Source: Hypnocyclicus thermotrophus
Lineage (GTDB): Bacteria > Fusobacteriota > Fusobacteriia > Fusobacteriales > Fusobacteriaceae
Assembly (NCBI RefSeq): GCF_004365575.1
Contig: NZ_SOBG01000004.1
Coordinates: 124,001-188,000, forward strand
Direction: 5' to 3'
Length of the DNA: 64,000 bases
Positions 1-9,908 of the stretch are shown piece after piece. Position 1 is the first letter of the stretch; the number at the start of each line of letters is the position of its first letter. A program made the translations under genes and the position numbers. The notes under the pieces were generated by a model. It saw nothing but the letters and a program-made list of their open reading frames with translations. It was not told where the DNA came from and searched no databases.

Positions 1-231
1 TGTTATCGGTGCACCTGTATCTATAATTTCTATTCCTCTTTGAAGTCCGTCAGTTGAATCCATTGCTACAGCTCTTACAGTATTATTACCTAAATGTTGT
101 TGCACTTCCATCACTAGCTTTGTACCATCTTCTTTTATGATTTCTAGTGCGTTATATATTTCAGGTAATTTATCTTCAAACTTAGCATCAACCACAGGAC
201 CTATGATCTGAGTAACAAGTCCTTTATTCAA
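1..231 (-). CDS. atpD: ATP synthase F1 subunit beta (N-terminal fragment)
   Basis: Beta subunit of the F1 catalytic head; only the first 77 codons lie in the window and the gene runs off the left edge. Translation opens [20 protein letters not shown] and continues with [13 protein letters not shown], the family's N-terminal beta-barrel signature. No ATG is available; the start is the TTG at 231, placed by an AGGAGG nine bases upstream. It is the last visible gene of the atp operon, 34 bp after atpG. The Walker A and catalytic residues lie outside the window. Identity is near certain; the exact start is inferred from the ribosome-binding site. Confidence 0.95.
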   Translation of the reverse strand, partial: MNKGLVTQIIGPVVDAKFEDKLPEIYNALEIIKEDGTKLVMEVQQHLGNNTVRAVAMDSTDGLQRGIEIIDTGAPIT

Positions 232-265
232 AGTTGTCTGCCTCCTTTTTCATTTTTTTACAATG

Positions 266-1114
266 CTATATAGCGCTTGCTCCACTAACGATTTCAGATA
301 TTTCTTGAGTAATTGCAGCCTGTCTTTCTCTATTATATTGTAAAGTAAGATCTGCTATCATCTCTTCTGCGTTATCTGTAGCATTTTGCATTGCTTGTCT
401 TCTTGCTGCATGTTCACTTGCAGTATTTTCTAGTATAGCTTGATATATTTCTATATTCAATGTTTTAGGAATAAGTGTATCTAATATTCCTTCTTCTGAA
501 GGCTCAAAGATATAAGGTACTTTTGATTCACTCTCTTTTCTTTCAATAGGCAACATTTTTTTTGTTGTTACTTCCCATCTTACAGCAGAGTAAAATTTAC
601 TATATACCATATATACTTCATCAAATATATCTTCATTATAAAATTCTATAATGTTTTCGGCTATTTCTTTAGCTTTATCAAACATTAATTCTGGTATAAG
701 TTGAATATATTCAGCCTTTAAATCTAATTCTCTTTTTCTAGCATAATCTCTTATTTTTTTACCTACTGCTATTACTGAAATAGATTTATCTGGATTATCT
801 TGTCTTATTTTTTCAAGTGCTTTTATTGCCGTAGAATTAAAACTTCCACAAAGCCCTCTATCAGAAGTCATTACAATTACAGCAATTTTTTTAATATTTT
901 CTTTTCCATCAAATAACGGATGTTTAAGATGTTTTGTAGAAGATACTACATTTGATAAAATTCTAGTTACTCCTTCAGAATAAGGTCTAGAATTTTCTAC
1001 CATTATAGAAAATCTTCTAAATTTTGTCGATGACACTATATTCATCGCATTTGTTATTTGGTGAGTGCTTTGTACACTTTTAATACGAGTTTTTATTTCT
1101 TTCGTTTTAGCCAT
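266..1114 (-). CDS. atpG: ATP synthase F1 subunit gamma
   Basis: Central rotor stalk of F1, coupling c-ring rotation to catalysis in the alpha3beta3 head. About 282 residues, the usual length. The N-terminal coiled-coil helix ([18 protein letters not shown]) and C-terminal helix ([20 protein letters not shown]) that form the shaft are both recognisable, with the conserved TSDRGLCG motif near residue 85. A GTG lies two codons upstream, but the ATG at 1114 is better spaced from the GGGGTGA ribosome-binding site. Sits between atpA (13 bp away) and atpD in the standard order. Confidence 0.97.
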   Translation of the reverse strand: MAKTKEIKTRIKSVQSTHQITNAMNIVSSTKFRRFSIMVENSRPYSEGVTRILSNVVSSTKHLKHPLFDGKENIKKIAVIVMTSDRGLCGSFNSTAIKALEKIRQDNPDKSISVIAVGKKIRDYARKRELDLKAEYIQLIPELMFDKAKEIAENIIEFYNEDIFDEVYMVYSKFYSAVRWEVTTKKMLPIERKESESKVPYIFEPSEEGILDTLIPKTLNIEIYQAILENTASEHAARRQAMQNATDNAEEMIADLTLQYNRERQAAITQEISEIVSGASAI

Positions 1115-1127
1115 ATTCACTCACCCC

Positions 1128-2630
1128 TTAACTAAAATTTACCTTAAATTCTTTTACCGCACCTGTTATTTTTTCTTCTAATTCATCATCAAGTTTTTTC
1201 TTTTCTAATATCTCTGCTAATATTTCAGTATTTTTTCTTAAATGATCAAGTACTTCTTTTTCAAATCTTCTTACGTCTTCTATAGCTATATCATCAAGAA
1301 GTCCATTAGTTACCATATAAAAAGAAACAACTTGTTCCTCTACTGGATACGGAGAATATTGAGGTTGTTTTAATATTTCCATTATTCTATGTCCTCTTTC
1401 AAGTTGAGCTTTTGTAGCTTTATCAAGATCAGAACCAAATTGAGCAAATGCAAGTAATTCGGTATATTGAGCTAATTCTAATTTTACTTTAGCTGCAACT
1501 TGTTTCATAGCTTTTATTTGAGCTGATCCTCCAACCCTTGATACTGAGATACCTGCATTTATTGCTGGTCTAAATCCAGAGTTAAAAAGTTCTGATTCTA
1601 AGAATATTTGTCCATCAGTAATTGATATTACATTTGTAGGAATATACGCTGATACATCTCCAGCTTGAGTTTCAATTATTGGTAATGCAGTAATTGAACC
1701 TGCTCCTAATTTATCAGATAATTTTGCTGCTCTTTCTAATAATCTTGAATGTAAATAGAATACATCTCCAGGATATGCTTCCCTTCCAGGTGGACGTTTT
1801 AATAATAAAGACATCTCTCTGTATGCAACTGCATGTTTTGTAAGATCATCATATATTATAAGTACATGTTCACCTTTTTCCATAAAATACTCTCCCATAG
1901 CTACTCCTGAATATGGTGCTATATATTGAAGAGCTGCTGGTTCTGATGCTGTTGCTGCTACAACTATAGTATAATCCATAGCTCCAGCTGCTTCTAATCT
2001 ATTTACTACTTGTGCTACAGTTGATCTTTTTTGTCCTATAGCTACATATATACATTTAACGCCTGTATTCTTTTGGTTAATAATAGTATCAATAGCAACT
2101 GCTGTTTTTCCTGTTTGTCTATCTCCTATTATTAATTCCCTTTGTCCTCTACCAATTGGGACCATTCCATCTATTGATTTAATACCTGTTTGTAATGGTT
2201 CATGTACAGGTTTTCTTGAAATTATTCCCGATGCTTTTCTTTCTATTGGAAATGTAGATGATGCTTCAATTGTACCTTTTCCATCTATTGGTTCTCCTAA
2301 TGAATTTACTACTCTTCCTAATAACTCTTCTCCTACTGGTACTGATGCTATCTCTCCTGTAGTTTTTACTTCATCGCCCTCTTTTACAAGTCTTGTTTCT
2401 CCAAGGATAACTGCCCCTACATTATTTTCTTCTAGGTTTAAAACCATTCCTTTTACTCCACTTGCAAATTCCAAAAGCTCTCCAGCTTTTGCTTTACTTA
2501 GGCCGTAAATTCTAGCGATATTATCCCCAACTTCAAGAACTGAACCTGAAGTTTTTACATCAAGAGATTTTTTATAATTTTGTATTTCTGTTTTTATTAT
2601 ACTACTTATTTCTTCTGGCCTAATTTTCAA
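1128..2630 (-). CDS. atpA: ATP synthase F1 subunit alpha
   Basis: Non-catalytic nucleotide-binding subunit of F1, 500 residues. It carries the Walker A loop GDRQTGKT near residue 170 and the alpha signature [14 protein letters not shown] near residue 360. The frame also has a GTG at 2639, but that codon is part of the ribosome-binding site itself (AGGAGGTG); the TTG at 2630 sits at proper spacing and yields [15 protein letters not shown], matching the N-terminus I recall for fusobacterial homologues. Lies in the order H-A-G-D. Function is certain; the TTG start is a well-supported inference. Confidence 0.96.
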   Translation of the reverse strand: MKIRPEEISSIIKTEIQNYKKSLDVKTSGSVLEVGDNIARIYGLSKAKAGELLEFASGVKGMVLNLEENNVGAVILGETRLVKEGDEVKTTGEIASVPVGEELLGRVVNSLGEPIDGKGTIEASSTFPIERKASGIISRKPVHEPLQTGIKSIDGMVPIGRGQRELIIGDRQTGKTAVAIDTIINQKNTGVKCIYVAIGQKRSTVAQVVNRLEAAGAMDYTIVVAATASEPAALQYIAPYSGVAMGEYFMEKGEHVLIIYDDLTKHAVAYREMSLLLKRPPGREAYPGDVFYLHSRLLERAAKLSDKLGAGSITALPIIETQAGDVSAYIPTNVISITDGQIFLESELFNSGFRPAINAGISVSRVGGSAQIKAMKQVAAKVKLELAQYTELLAFAQFGSDLDKATKAQLERGHRIMEILKQPQYSPYPVEEQVVSFYMVTNGLLDDIAIEDVRRFEKEVLDHLRKNTEILAEILEKKKLDDELEEKITGAVKEFKVNFS

Positions 2631-2662
2631 ATTTTGCACCTCCTACCTATAATTTTTTGCAT

Positions 2663-3190
2663 TTAGATACCATTTCTAAATGCTTCTAGTTGACTCTTAA
2701 TAGATGCATCTATAATGTCGTCTCCAAGTTTTACTATCATTCCACCTAAAATAGTTGGATCAATTTTAGATGTTAATCTAACTGTTTTATTTGTTTTAGC
2801 TTCTAGTTTTTTTCTTAAATCTTCTAATTGATTTTCTAAAGGTTTTACAGCAAAGATAGCCTCTGCTTCTAATATAGAATTTTTTTCATAGTAAATTTTT
2901 AAATATTCACTTACTATTGCTCTTATATCAGCTATTCTATCTTTGTCTATTAAATAGTTTAAAATTATCAAAGTATTTTCATTAAAATCTTTTAAAATTT
3001 TCCCCATAAAATTTTTTTTGTCTTCTCTATTAACTAATGGATGTGTTATAAATGTTTTAAATTCTGTATCTTTTTCAAATAACTCCATTACTAAACTAAG
3101 TTCTTTATGAGTATCTTCTACTCTATTATTTTCTTGTGCAAGCTCATAAATAGCAGTTGCATATCTTCTTCCTACTACAGCATCTACCAT
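2663..3190 (-). CDS. atpH: ATP synthase F1 subunit delta
   Basis: Peripheral-stalk subunit joining b to the top of the alpha/beta head (OSCP/delta family). 175 residues, normal length. The N-terminal helical domain (VVGRRYATAIYELA) and C-terminal GGMIVKLGDDIIDASIKSQLEAF segment are diagnostic. Its ATG overlaps the atpF stop codon by one base (TAATG), indicating translational coupling, which suits subunits that assemble into one stalk. Confidence 0.95.
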   Translation of the reverse strand: MVDAVVGRRYATAIYELAQENNRVEDTHKELSLVMELFEKDTEFKTFITHPLVNREDKKNFMGKILKDFNENTLIILNYLIDKDRIADIRAIVSEYLKIYYEKNSILEAEAIFAVKPLENQLEDLRKKLEAKTNKTVRLTSKIDPTILGGMIVKLGDDIIDASIKSQLEAFRNGI

Positions 3191-3678
3191 TATTCTTCGC
3201 CTACCTTATTAATTGCTTCATCAATTAAATCAGCTTGAGTTTTATCAGCAATTAATTTTTCTGCTAGATCAGTGGCTATATCCCTAACATATTTTTCTAT
3301 TTCTTTTCTAGCTTGTTCTCTCATTTTTATTACTTCAGCTTCACCTGATTTTATCATTTTATCTCTTTGAGCATATGTTTCTTTTAATATACTATCTTTT
3401 CTATCTTCTGCTTTTCTTTCAACAGATAAAAGTAAATCATTTGCTTCTTTTCTAGCACTTTTTAATGTTTCTTCTGCATCTTTTTTGGCTTTTTCAGATT
3501 TAGCTAAATTATTTTTAGCTTCTTCTAATTCTTTTTTTATTAACTCTTGTCTTTTATCTAAGAATTTTCCCATTGGTTTGAAAAAATATCTTTTAAAAAT
3601 ATATATTATTATTAAGAAGTTAATCATTTGCCAAAAAAGGGTACTATCTATAGAAACTACAGGCATATTTTCTACCAT
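3190..3678 (-). CDS. atpF: ATP synthase Fo subunit b
   Basis: Membrane-anchored peripheral stalk, 162 residues. One N-terminal transmembrane helix (about residues 10-30, FWQMINFLIIIYIFKRYFF) is followed by a long charged helix rich in Lys/Glu/Ala, the expected dimeric coiled coil. Ribosome-binding site GGGGAGG lies upstream of the ATG. Shares one base with atpH. Only one b-type gene is present, so the stalk is presumably a b homodimer. Confidence 0.96.
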   Translation of the reverse strand: MVENMPVVSIDSTLFWQMINFLIIIYIFKRYFFKPMGKFLDKRQELIKKELEEAKNNLAKSEKAKKDAEETLKSARKEANDLLLSVERKAEDRKDSILKETYAQRDKMIKSGEAEVIKMREQARKEIEKYVRDIATDLAEKLIADKTQADLIDEAINKVGEE

Positions 3679-3720
3679 GTAATTACCTCCCCTCCTTTTA
3701 ATATATGTCTAAATTTCTTA

Positions 3721-4011
<291 letters not shown>

Positions 4012-4025
4012 TTATTTTTAAAATT

Positions 4026-4817
4026 TTATTCTGGTTGTGCATCTCCTAATGCACCTTGAATATAAACCATTGTAAGCATTGTAAACACATAACTTTGTAT
4101 AGCTCCACTAAATAAATCAAAATATAAATGAAGTGGTGCTGGCACTACTGCTGGCGCCGCTTTATAAAGTAAGCCTAATATAACTGATCCTGCAAACATA
4201 TTTCCGAAAAGTCTCATTGATATATTTACTGGTTTTGCTCCTTCTCCTACTATATTTAATGGTAACATTAATGGAAAAGGTTCTAATAGTCCTTTAAAAT
4301 ATCCTACTGGCCCACTTGTTGCAAATGCCGCACTTAAAAATGCCATTGTCGTAATTAATGCAAGTCCTACTGTTGTATTAAGATCTGCTGTTGGTGCTCT
4401 AAATAAGTAATGCAATGACCAACCTACGTCTGTTCTACTTAGCCAAGGAACTGGAAAAAATGTAATTGTATTTGATATAAATAAAAATGTTAATAACGAA
4501 GAAATATATACCAAATATTTATCTTTCCATTTTCCAAGTATTTGTCCAACTACACTATCATAAAAATGATATAGCGTTTCAAAAAATGCCTGCTTTTTAC
4601 TAGGATTTTCTAAAGATAAATCTTTTGTTCCCCACCTAAAAAGTAACACTAAAAACGCCATTATTATCCATGTAGTAATAACTGTAGTTGTAACAGGAAG
4701 TATTGCACTACCATCAGCAAGTTTGTAAGCTAATGGAAAATTATGTGGTACTGGAATTCCAAATACAATACCTGGTCCTTCAACTAATGGTGGTTTTACT
4801 AGTCCAAATAGTTTCAA
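4026..4817 (-). CDS. atpB: ATP synthase Fo subunit a
   Basis: Stator subunit forming the two ion half-channels against the c ring; 263 residues with about five or six membrane helices. The essential arginine is R202 in NISMRLFGNMFAG. The start is TTG at 4817, with AAAGGAGGG upstream and no in-frame ATG nearby; this TTG overlaps the stop codon of atpI (TTGA), so the two genes are translationally coupled. Follows the common order I-B-E. Confidence 0.96.
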   Translation of the reverse strand: MKLFGLVKPPLVEGPGIVFGIPVPHNFPLAYKLADGSAILPVTTTVITTWIIMAFLVLLFRWGTKDLSLENPSKKQAFFETLYHFYDSVVGQILGKWKDKYLVYISSLLTFLFISNTITFFPVPWLSRTDVGWSLHYLFRAPTADLNTTVGLALITTMAFLSAAFATSGPVGYFKGLLEPFPLMLPLNIVGEGAKPVNISMRLFGNMFAGSVILGLLYKAAPAVVPAPLHLYFDLFSGAIQSYVFTMLTMVYIQGALGDAQPE

Positions 4818-5215
4818 TATTTTTCACCCTCCTTTCCATCATCAAATTTAGATTTAAACTTTTTTAAAAAATCTATAAGTAAATTTTTTAAAAGTATATT
4901 GAATTTTACATTTAATAATCCTAAACTTGCCGCTATAAAATATGAGAAATCTATTTTTAACATTAAAATCAAAAAAATAAGATATAAAACATATCTTTTG
5001 AAATAACCTAATATCGCATTTTTATAGCTACCATTTTTTGTTATCATGATATATTTCACATCTCTATAAATTAAATAAAATGTAAAAATCGAAAATACGG
5101 AACCTAAGAAAAATCCTATATATACTATTTTACTTTGAATAATAATACCATAAATTAAAATAATTAACGCTGTTATAAAAGAATTTTTTATTATTATTTT
5201 TATATCTTTATCCAT
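4814..5215 (-). CDS. atpI: AtpI-like ATP synthase accessory membrane protein
   Basis: Small hydrophobic protein of 133 residues with about four transmembrane helices and a lysine-rich C-terminus. First gene of the atp operon, in the position typical of atpI, whose product assists c-ring assembly. Sequence conservation in this family is poor, so the call rests on topology, size and position. The ATG follows GGAGAATT. It lies 33 bp downstream of a strong promoter's -10 box. Confidence 0.75.
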   Translation of the reverse strand: MDKDIKIIIKNSFITALIILIYGIIIQSKIVYIGFFLGSVFSIFTFYLIYRDVKYIMITKNGSYKNAILGYFKRYVLYLIFLILMLKIDFSYFIAASLGLLNVKFNILLKNLLIDFLKKFKSKFDDGKEGEKY

Positions 5216-5247
5216 AATTCTCCTAGTATTTTTATTATTTCTAACTT

Positions 5248-5277
5248 AGTATAGCACCATAATATTTTTCTTGTCAA
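5248..5277 (-). promoter_or_regulatory. Housekeeping promoter of the atp operon
   Basis: On the minus strand, -35 TTGACA (5272-5277) and -10 TATACT (5248-5253) are separated by 18 bp. This is the closest match to consensus upstream of atpI and fits constitutive high expression. An AATTAATTACATTAATT near-palindrome lies just upstream; its role is unknown. Confidence 0.85.
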
Positions 5278-5379
5278 CTTTAATTAATGTAATTAATTGT
5301 GACACTTAACCTAAAAAGTTAAATTTCTAAATAATTATGCCTGTAATTAGTTCAAAAGTTATTCCGATAACGTACATTT

Positions 5380-5592
5380 TTATTTTTTTAATATCATTTT
5401 ATATGCATTATAGAATGCTGCTATTACTCCTAAAATTATCAAAAAAAACATTAAAAAAATATTTTCTCCAATAAATTTTGTCAAAAGTTTATATAAAAAG
5501 AAAAATCCTATTATTGTAATAGCTATTGTAAGCCCAAGTTGAGTTAATAAACTAAAATAATATGCTATGTTTTGCCAATTTTTACTATTCAT
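5380..5592 (-). CDS. AtpZ-like small membrane protein
   Basis: About 70 residues with two transmembrane helices separated by a short polar turn, ending in lysines. Size, topology and position directly upstream of atpI match the AtpZ/AtpI family (putative Ca2+/Mg2+ channel-forming partner of Fo). The ATG at 5592 is preferred over ATG and GTG codons a few residues upstream because GGTGAT precedes it. It is separated from the atp operon by that operon's own promoter. Confidence 0.65.
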   Translation of the reverse strand: MNSKNWQNIAYYFSLLTQLGLTIAITIIGFFFLYKLLTKFIGENIFLMFFLIILGVIAAFYNAYKMILKK

Positions 5593-5647
5593 AAACATCA
5601 CCATATTATATATACTTAAATTTTTAAAATTTCTTTTTTTTTGTCTT

Positions 5648-6349
5648 TTATTTTTTTAAAAAATAAAAAATTCTATCACCTGCAGTATTATTATTATTTA
5701 TTTTTTTTATTATTTCAAAACCTTCATTTTTACATATATTATCTATTACTTTTTCTGAAAATATTTTTTTTGCATATTCTTCATCTATTCTTTCATAAAT
5801 ATTATCTTTTTTATGTACAAAAAAACTTGTAAAAATATAGTCTAAATCTTCTTCATTATTATATTCGTGTTGCCAAATAATAGTCATCTCTTCTCTATCA
5901 TCAACAAAATAATCTTCTGGAAACATTTCATTCATAAGTTTTCTTGTAGCTGTATCAAAAATAAAAATTCCATCTTTACTTAAATGATTATATACATTTT
6001 TTATTGTCCCTCTTAACTCTTCTTCGTTAAGCAGATGATTAATTGTATCAAATATCATTATTGCTGCATCGAATTCTTCTTCTAATTTAAAATTTTTCAT
6101 ATCTTCTTGAATAAATTTTATATTATCATCTTTTTCTTTAGCTTTATCTAACATTCCTTTAGAAAGGTCTATTCCCACTACTGAAAATCCCAACCTTTTT
6201 AACCTTATTGATAATTCTCCTGTACCGCATCCTATATCTAATATTTTTTTTACATTATCAGAAAAATTATTTAGTATAAGTAATAACCATTCATCATATT
6301 CTAAGTATTCCATCATTTCATCATATATTTTACTAAAATTTTCATACAT
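5648..6349 (-). CDS. SAM-dependent class I methyltransferase
   Basis: 233 residues with a Rossmann-type methyltransferase fold. Motif I is ILDIGCGTGELS near residue 36, followed by VVGIDLS (acidic residue binding the SAM ribose) and a FDAAIMIFDTINHL motif IV region. The C-terminal third resembles proteins that methylate small molecules or serve as unassigned ubiE-like enzymes. The substrate cannot be deduced. Ribosome-binding site AAAGGAG. Nothing in the neighbourhood suggests a pathway. Confidence 0.8.
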   Translation of the reverse strand: MYENFSKIYDEMMEYLEYDEWLLLILNNFSDNVKKILDIGCGTGELSIRLKRLGFSVVGIDLSKGMLDKAKEKDDNIKFIQEDMKNFKLEEEFDAAIMIFDTINHLLNEEELRGTIKNVYNHLSKDGIFIFDTATRKLMNEMFPEDYFVDDREEMTIIWQHEYNNEEDLDYIFTSFFVHKKDNIYERIDEEYAKKIFSEKVIDNICKNEGFEIIKKINNNNTAGDRIFYFLKK

Positions 6350-6489
6350 TTTTTTCTCCTTTAAATTTTGTTTTTTATTAATTATATCATTATAATTTTT
6401 TTATTTCTATGAATTTTAATACTTCTTTAATAAAAAAATAATAATATTTATATATCAATAAAAAGCATTAATTTTAGTTCAAAAAAATA

Positions 6490-6518
6490 TTTAAAATTTA
6501 ATATGTTTGTGCTATAAT
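6490..6518 (+). promoter_or_regulatory. Promoter of the TPR/J-domain operon
   Basis: Extended -10 element TGCTATAAT (TATAAT at 6513-6518) with a weak -35 (TTTAAA, 6490-6495) at 17 bp spacing. The extended TGn motif probably compensates for the poor -35. Confidence 0.7.
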
Positions 6519-6571
6519 GAAAATTAAGATAAGGAAAGTTAAATTTCTTAAGGATTTAGAGGGGAGGAAGT

Positions 6572-6593
6572 TAATTATATTTTAATATAATTA
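6572..6593 (+). other. Hairpin between ribosome-binding site and start codon
   Basis: Perfect inverted repeat TAATTATATT / AATATAATTA with a 2-base centre. It lies between a strong GGGGAGGA (6561-6568) and the first possible in-frame start, ATG at 6603. Unfolded, the spacing is about 35 bases; folding the hairpin out leaves about 13, a usable distance. An in-frame stop at 6588 rules out an earlier start. Confidence 0.6.
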
Positions 6594-6602
6594 GCACAAA
6601 CT

Positions 6603-7163
6603 ATGCTTAGAACTAGAATATTTAAAGAAATTTGTCAAAATGTTGATTTAGAAGAAAAAAAAGCTAATTTAAAAGAAAAATTAAAAAATGATCCTAATAA
6701 TCTTGAATTATTAGAAAAATTAGCTGCTGTCTATTATTATCAACAAGAAGACTTTAAGGCTGTTGAAATATATAAAAAACTTGTTACTCTAGACCCAGAA
6801 AATGCTGAATATTTAGCTTTTTTAGGTTATTTATGTTATGAACTTAATGAACTTGATTTAGCTATAGATTATTTAAATGAGTCTCTTGATATTGATTCAT
6901 CTGCTCCATTTGTATTTTTCATTTTAGGAAATACTTATTCTAGAGCTGGAATGATAAAACAAGCTGTTGATGCTTATGATTTTGCTATATTTTTAGATCT
7001 TGATATTTATACTGCTCATATGGATTTTGCTAAAAAATATGAAGATATGGGAAGAAAACATAATGCATTAAAAGAATATTTAGCAGCTTATGATATTGAT
7101 TCTAGAGATGTTAAATTAAAAAATAAAATAAAAAATTTAAAAGAGGAATTAAATATTGTTTAA
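6603..7163 (+). CDS. Tetratricopeptide-repeat protein
   Basis: 186 residues, predicted cytoplasmic, built from about four TPR units (for example LLEKLAAVYYYQQEDFKAVEIYKKL, paraphrased here as residues 37-60, then repeats near 68-95, 102-130 and 137-165). Such repeats bind partner proteins; no catalytic domain is present. It is co-transcribed with the J-domain protein 32 bp downstream, suggesting a role in protein handling, but no specific partner can be named. Confidence 0.8.
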   Translation: MLRTRIFKEICQNVDLEEKKANLKEKLKNDPNNLELLEKLAAVYYYQQEDFKAVEIYKKLVTLDPENAEYLAFLGYLCYELNELDLAIDYLNESLDIDSSAPFVFFILGNTYSRAGMIKQAVDAYDFAIFLDLDIYTAHMDFAKKYEDMGRKHNALKEYLAAYDIDSRDVKLKNKIKNLKEELNIV

Positions 7164-7195
7164 TTTATCTCTTATAAATTATAGGAGAGGATTAT

Positions 7196-7675
7196 ATGTT
7201 GTTAGGTCTATTAATTTTTATTGGATTAATCCTACTGTTTGGTATGCAAAAAACTTTTTATATAACATTTTCATTAATTTTTGTTTATCTATTTTTTATG
7301 TTATTCGGAGCACTTTTTAGTTTTTTCTTACCAGTTATTGTTATTATTTTTCTTTGGAAACTTTTTATTCCAAAATCAAAGTCAAACACATATTATTACA
7401 AATTTTCCGATGAAGATTTTAATAGATATTATAACTATAAATCACATAACAATAACTATAATGGCTTTTATCAAAATAATTATAATAAAGATAAATTTTA
7501 TGATATTTTAGGAATAGACAAAACTGCTTCTCAAGATGAAATTAAAAAAGCATATAGAAATTTAGCTAGACAATATCATCCAGATAAATATGCTAATGCT
7601 AGTGAAGAAGAAAAAAAAGTTGCTGAAACTAAATTTAAAGAAATAAATGAAGCTTATGAAAATTTAACAAAATAA
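7196..7675 (+). CDS. Membrane-anchored J-domain protein (DnaJ-like co-chaperone)
   Basis: 159 residues. Residues 1-55 hold two closely spaced hydrophobic segments, followed by an Asn/Tyr-rich linker, then a complete J domain from about residue 98 to the end, with the catalytic HPD triad at 128-130. J domains stimulate the ATPase of DnaK. There is no Gly/Phe region, zinc finger or substrate domain, so this is a type III protein that would recruit DnaK to the membrane. Ribosome-binding site AGGAGAGG. Pairs with the upstream TPR gene. Confidence 0.85.
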   Translation: MLLGLLIFIGLILLFGMQKTFYITFSLIFVYLFFMLFGALFSFFLPVIVIIFLWKLFIPKSKSNTYYYKFSDEDFNRYYNYKSHNNNYNGFYQNNYNKDKFYDILGIDKTASQDEIKKAYRNLARQYHPDKYANASEEEKKVAETKFKEINEAYENLTK

Positions 7676-7690
7676 AGTTTTTAAAATAAA

Positions 7691-7718
7691 AAAATAACGC
7701 TAATATTAGCGTTATTTT
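7691..7718. terminator. Bidirectional terminator between convergent genes
   Basis: 22-bp perfect palindrome with arms ATAACGCTAAT / ATTAGCGTTAT, flanked by A-runs on one side and T-runs on the other, so it can serve both the J-domain gene (+) and the M24 peptidase (-). Confidence 0.9.
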
Positions 7719-8776
7719 TTTATTATTAATAATTCTTTCGAAGTCTTATTAAGAACTTCTCCATGGTCTTTTTTTACAACTACATCATCTTCTATTCTTA
7801 CTCCGCCAAAACCTTCTATATAAATTCCTGGTTCTATAGTAATAACCATTCCTTCTTTTAATATAATATCAGATTTTGAATTTACATAAGGGTATTCATG
7901 TATCTCTACACCTATTCCATGTCCAAGACCATGTCCAAATTTATTTCCGTATCCTTTTTCTGTAATGTAATCTCTAGCTATTTTATCAAGCTCACTAACT
8001 TTTATTCCTGCCTTTACAGCTTTTATTGCTTTTAATTGCGCCTCTAATACGATATTATATATCTCTTTATGTTTATCACTAATATTTTCTCCAAAATAAA
8101 TTGTTCTTGTCATATCAGATACATAGCCATTATAATATGCTCCAAAATCAAATTTTATAAATCCTTCTTTTTTTATTTTTTTATCACTTGCCACACCATG
8201 TGGCATTGCTGATCTATAGTTACTAGCTACTATTGTTTCAAATGATATTGATTCTGCTCCTAGCTTTTTCATTTCATATTCTAGCTCTGTAGCTAAATAT
8301 TTTTCTGTTACTCCTTCTTTTATTAAAGGTAATACTTTTGCAAAAGCTTTATCTGCTATTTCTACTGCTTTTTTTATTGTTTCTATTTCATCATCTCTTT
8401 TTATCATTCTAGCTAATTGTAGACTATTACCCAGCATTTCAAAATCCACTTCTTCTAATTTATTTTTATATTCATTAAAAATTGCTAAGCTCATTGAATT
8501 ATCTTCTATTCCTAGTTTTTTTACTTTGGCATTTTTTATATATTCTACTACTTTATCACTTGCTTTTCTTTCGATTACTACTATTTCATATCCATTTTTT
8601 TCTACTTCTATTTTAGCTTGTTCTACATATCTAAAATCTGTAAAAAAGAATTTTTTTTCTTTTACAGCAAGTGCTATCCCTGTTGTTCCTGTAAATCCTG
8701 TAAAATATCTTAAACTATATTTATCAGATATTAAAATTGCATCTATGTTTTTTTCATTTAATATTTTATTTAACAT
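7712..8776 (-). CDS. M24 family aminopeptidase (Xaa-Pro peptidase type)
   Basis: 354 residues. An N-terminal creatinase-like domain (about 1-120) is followed by the pita-bread catalytic domain. Metal ligands are visible: D in FDFGAYYNGYVSDMTRT (two Asp), H in GHGLGHGIGVEIHE, E in ITIEPGIY and E in GVRIEDDVVV. This fits cytoplasmic Xaa-Pro aminopeptidase or dipeptidase (PepP/PepQ) that trims proline peptides, useful to an amino-acid fermenter. Which of the two specificities applies cannot be decided. Downstream of an M42 peptidase. Confidence 0.9.
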   Translation of the reverse strand: MLNKILNEKNIDAILISDKYSLRYFTGFTGTTGIALAVKEKKFFFTDFRYVEQAKIEVEKNGYEIVVIERKASDKVVEYIKNAKVKKLGIEDNSMSLAIFNEYKNKLEEVDFEMLGNSLQLARMIKRDDEIETIKKAVEIADKAFAKVLPLIKEGVTEKYLATELEYEMKKLGAESISFETIVASNYRSAMPHGVASDKKIKKEGFIKFDFGAYYNGYVSDMTRTIYFGENISDKHKEIYNIVLEAQLKAIKAVKAGIKVSELDKIARDYITEKGYGNKFGHGLGHGIGVEIHEYPYVNSKSDIILKEGMVITIEPGIYIEGFGGVRIEDDVVVKKDHGEVLNKTSKELLIIKK

Positions 8777-8850
8777 ATTCTCTCCTTTTTTTATTCTTAT
8801 TTTCTCTCTATTATTTTTAACGTTATTTTTTTATAAATAAACATAAAATC

Positions 8851-9897
8851 TTAATCTAATGGATTTATATTAGGAGTTTCTGGTAATGATTTTATCATTT
8901 CTACTAATAAATTAATTTCTTCTTGTATATCTTTTAATGATGCTAATTCTACTGGCGAATGCATATATCTAATAGGTAATGACACAAGTGCTATAGGTAC
9001 TCCTTTTCCTGTTAATCTTATTCTATCTGCATCTGTTCCTGTTGCTCTTGGAGTTAATTCATATTGTAAATTTATATTAAATTTATTTGCTGTTTCTTCT
9101 AAAAAATTATTTATTTTAAAATTGATTGGTGCACCTTTCGCAAGTACAGGTCCCTTATCTATTTTTATATCACCATATTTATTTGGATCAGAATCCGGAT
9201 AATCTGTAGCAAATGTTACATCACAAGCTATTGCCATATCTGGATTTATTTGACTAGCAGCAAAATATGCTCCTCCCATATTTGTCTCCTCATTTACTGT
9301 ACTTACTCCATACACTGCTACATTTATTTTTTCTTTTGATAATCTTTTTAATACTTCTGCTACAATAAAAGAACCTGTTTTATTATCAAGTGCTTTACTT
9401 GTTATTCTATTATTTCTAAGTAAAAGTGGTTGTGTATCATAAACTGCTAAATCACCTATTTGAACATATTTGTTTGCTTCTTGTTTATCTTCAAACCCAC
9501 AATCAAGATAAATATCTTCTATTTCTAATTTTTCTTTCACTCCGCCATGATGTTCTGCATTTACACCTACTACTCCAACTATTTTTTCTCCCATATAACC
9601 ATTTATTATTATTCTCATTCCTATTGCAGCTTTTACATTAATTCCACCAAGTTTCGTAAAATATATATATCCATTCTCATCTATTTTTCTTACCATAAAA
9701 GCTATCTCATCTGCATGCCCTGCTAATAATATTTTAAATTTTGCTTTTTCATTTACTATTCCATATGCATTTCCTATATTATCATATCTTACTTTTACAA
9801 ATTTTTTTACATAATTTAACCATTTTTTTTGTAATTCAACTTCATAACCTGATGGTGATTCGGTTTTTAATATTTCTAATAAAAATTCTTTGTTCAT
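8851..9897 (-). CDS. M42 family metallo-aminopeptidase
   Basis: 348 residues of the M42 (glutamyl aminopeptidase / FrvX / former CelM) family. Visible markers: AGHADEIAFMV near residue 60 (first metal ligand), ALDNKTGSFI with the bridging Asp near 175, STVNEETNMGGA with the catalytic Glu pair near 210, and a C-terminal YMHSPVE metal ligand. Such enzymes form tetrahedral dodecamers that trim peptides in the cytoplasm. Located 11 bp after mnmA and upstream of the M24 peptidase, probably one transcript. Confidence 0.92.
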   Translation of the reverse strand: MNKEFLLEILKTESPSGYEVELQKKWLNYVKKFVKVRYDNIGNAYGIVNEKAKFKILLAGHADEIAFMVRKIDENGYIYFTKLGGINVKAAIGMRIIINGYMGEKIVGVVGVNAEHHGGVKEKLEIEDIYLDCGFEDKQEANKYVQIGDLAVYDTQPLLLRNNRITSKALDNKTGSFIVAEVLKRLSKEKINVAVYGVSTVNEETNMGGAYFAASQINPDMAIACDVTFATDYPDSDPNKYGDIKIDKGPVLAKGAPINFKINNFLEETANKFNINLQYELTPRATGTDADRIRLTGKGVPIALVSLPIRYMHSPVELASLKDIQEEINLLVEMIKSLPETPNINPLD

Positions 9898-9908
9898 ATT
9901 ACACCTCT

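Noticed and set aside
3485-3682. Open frame opposite atpF
   Set aside because: Antisense to a certain gene, no ribosome-binding site, composition mirrors the coding strand.
5605-5610. TATAAT close to the AtpZ-like start as its promoter
   Set aside because: It would give a nearly leaderless transcript and has no convincing -35; left unassigned.
5641-5832. Phe/Leu/Tyr-rich open frame opposite the methyltransferase
   Set aside because: Hydrophobic only because it is the complement of Lys/Glu-rich codons; no start signal.
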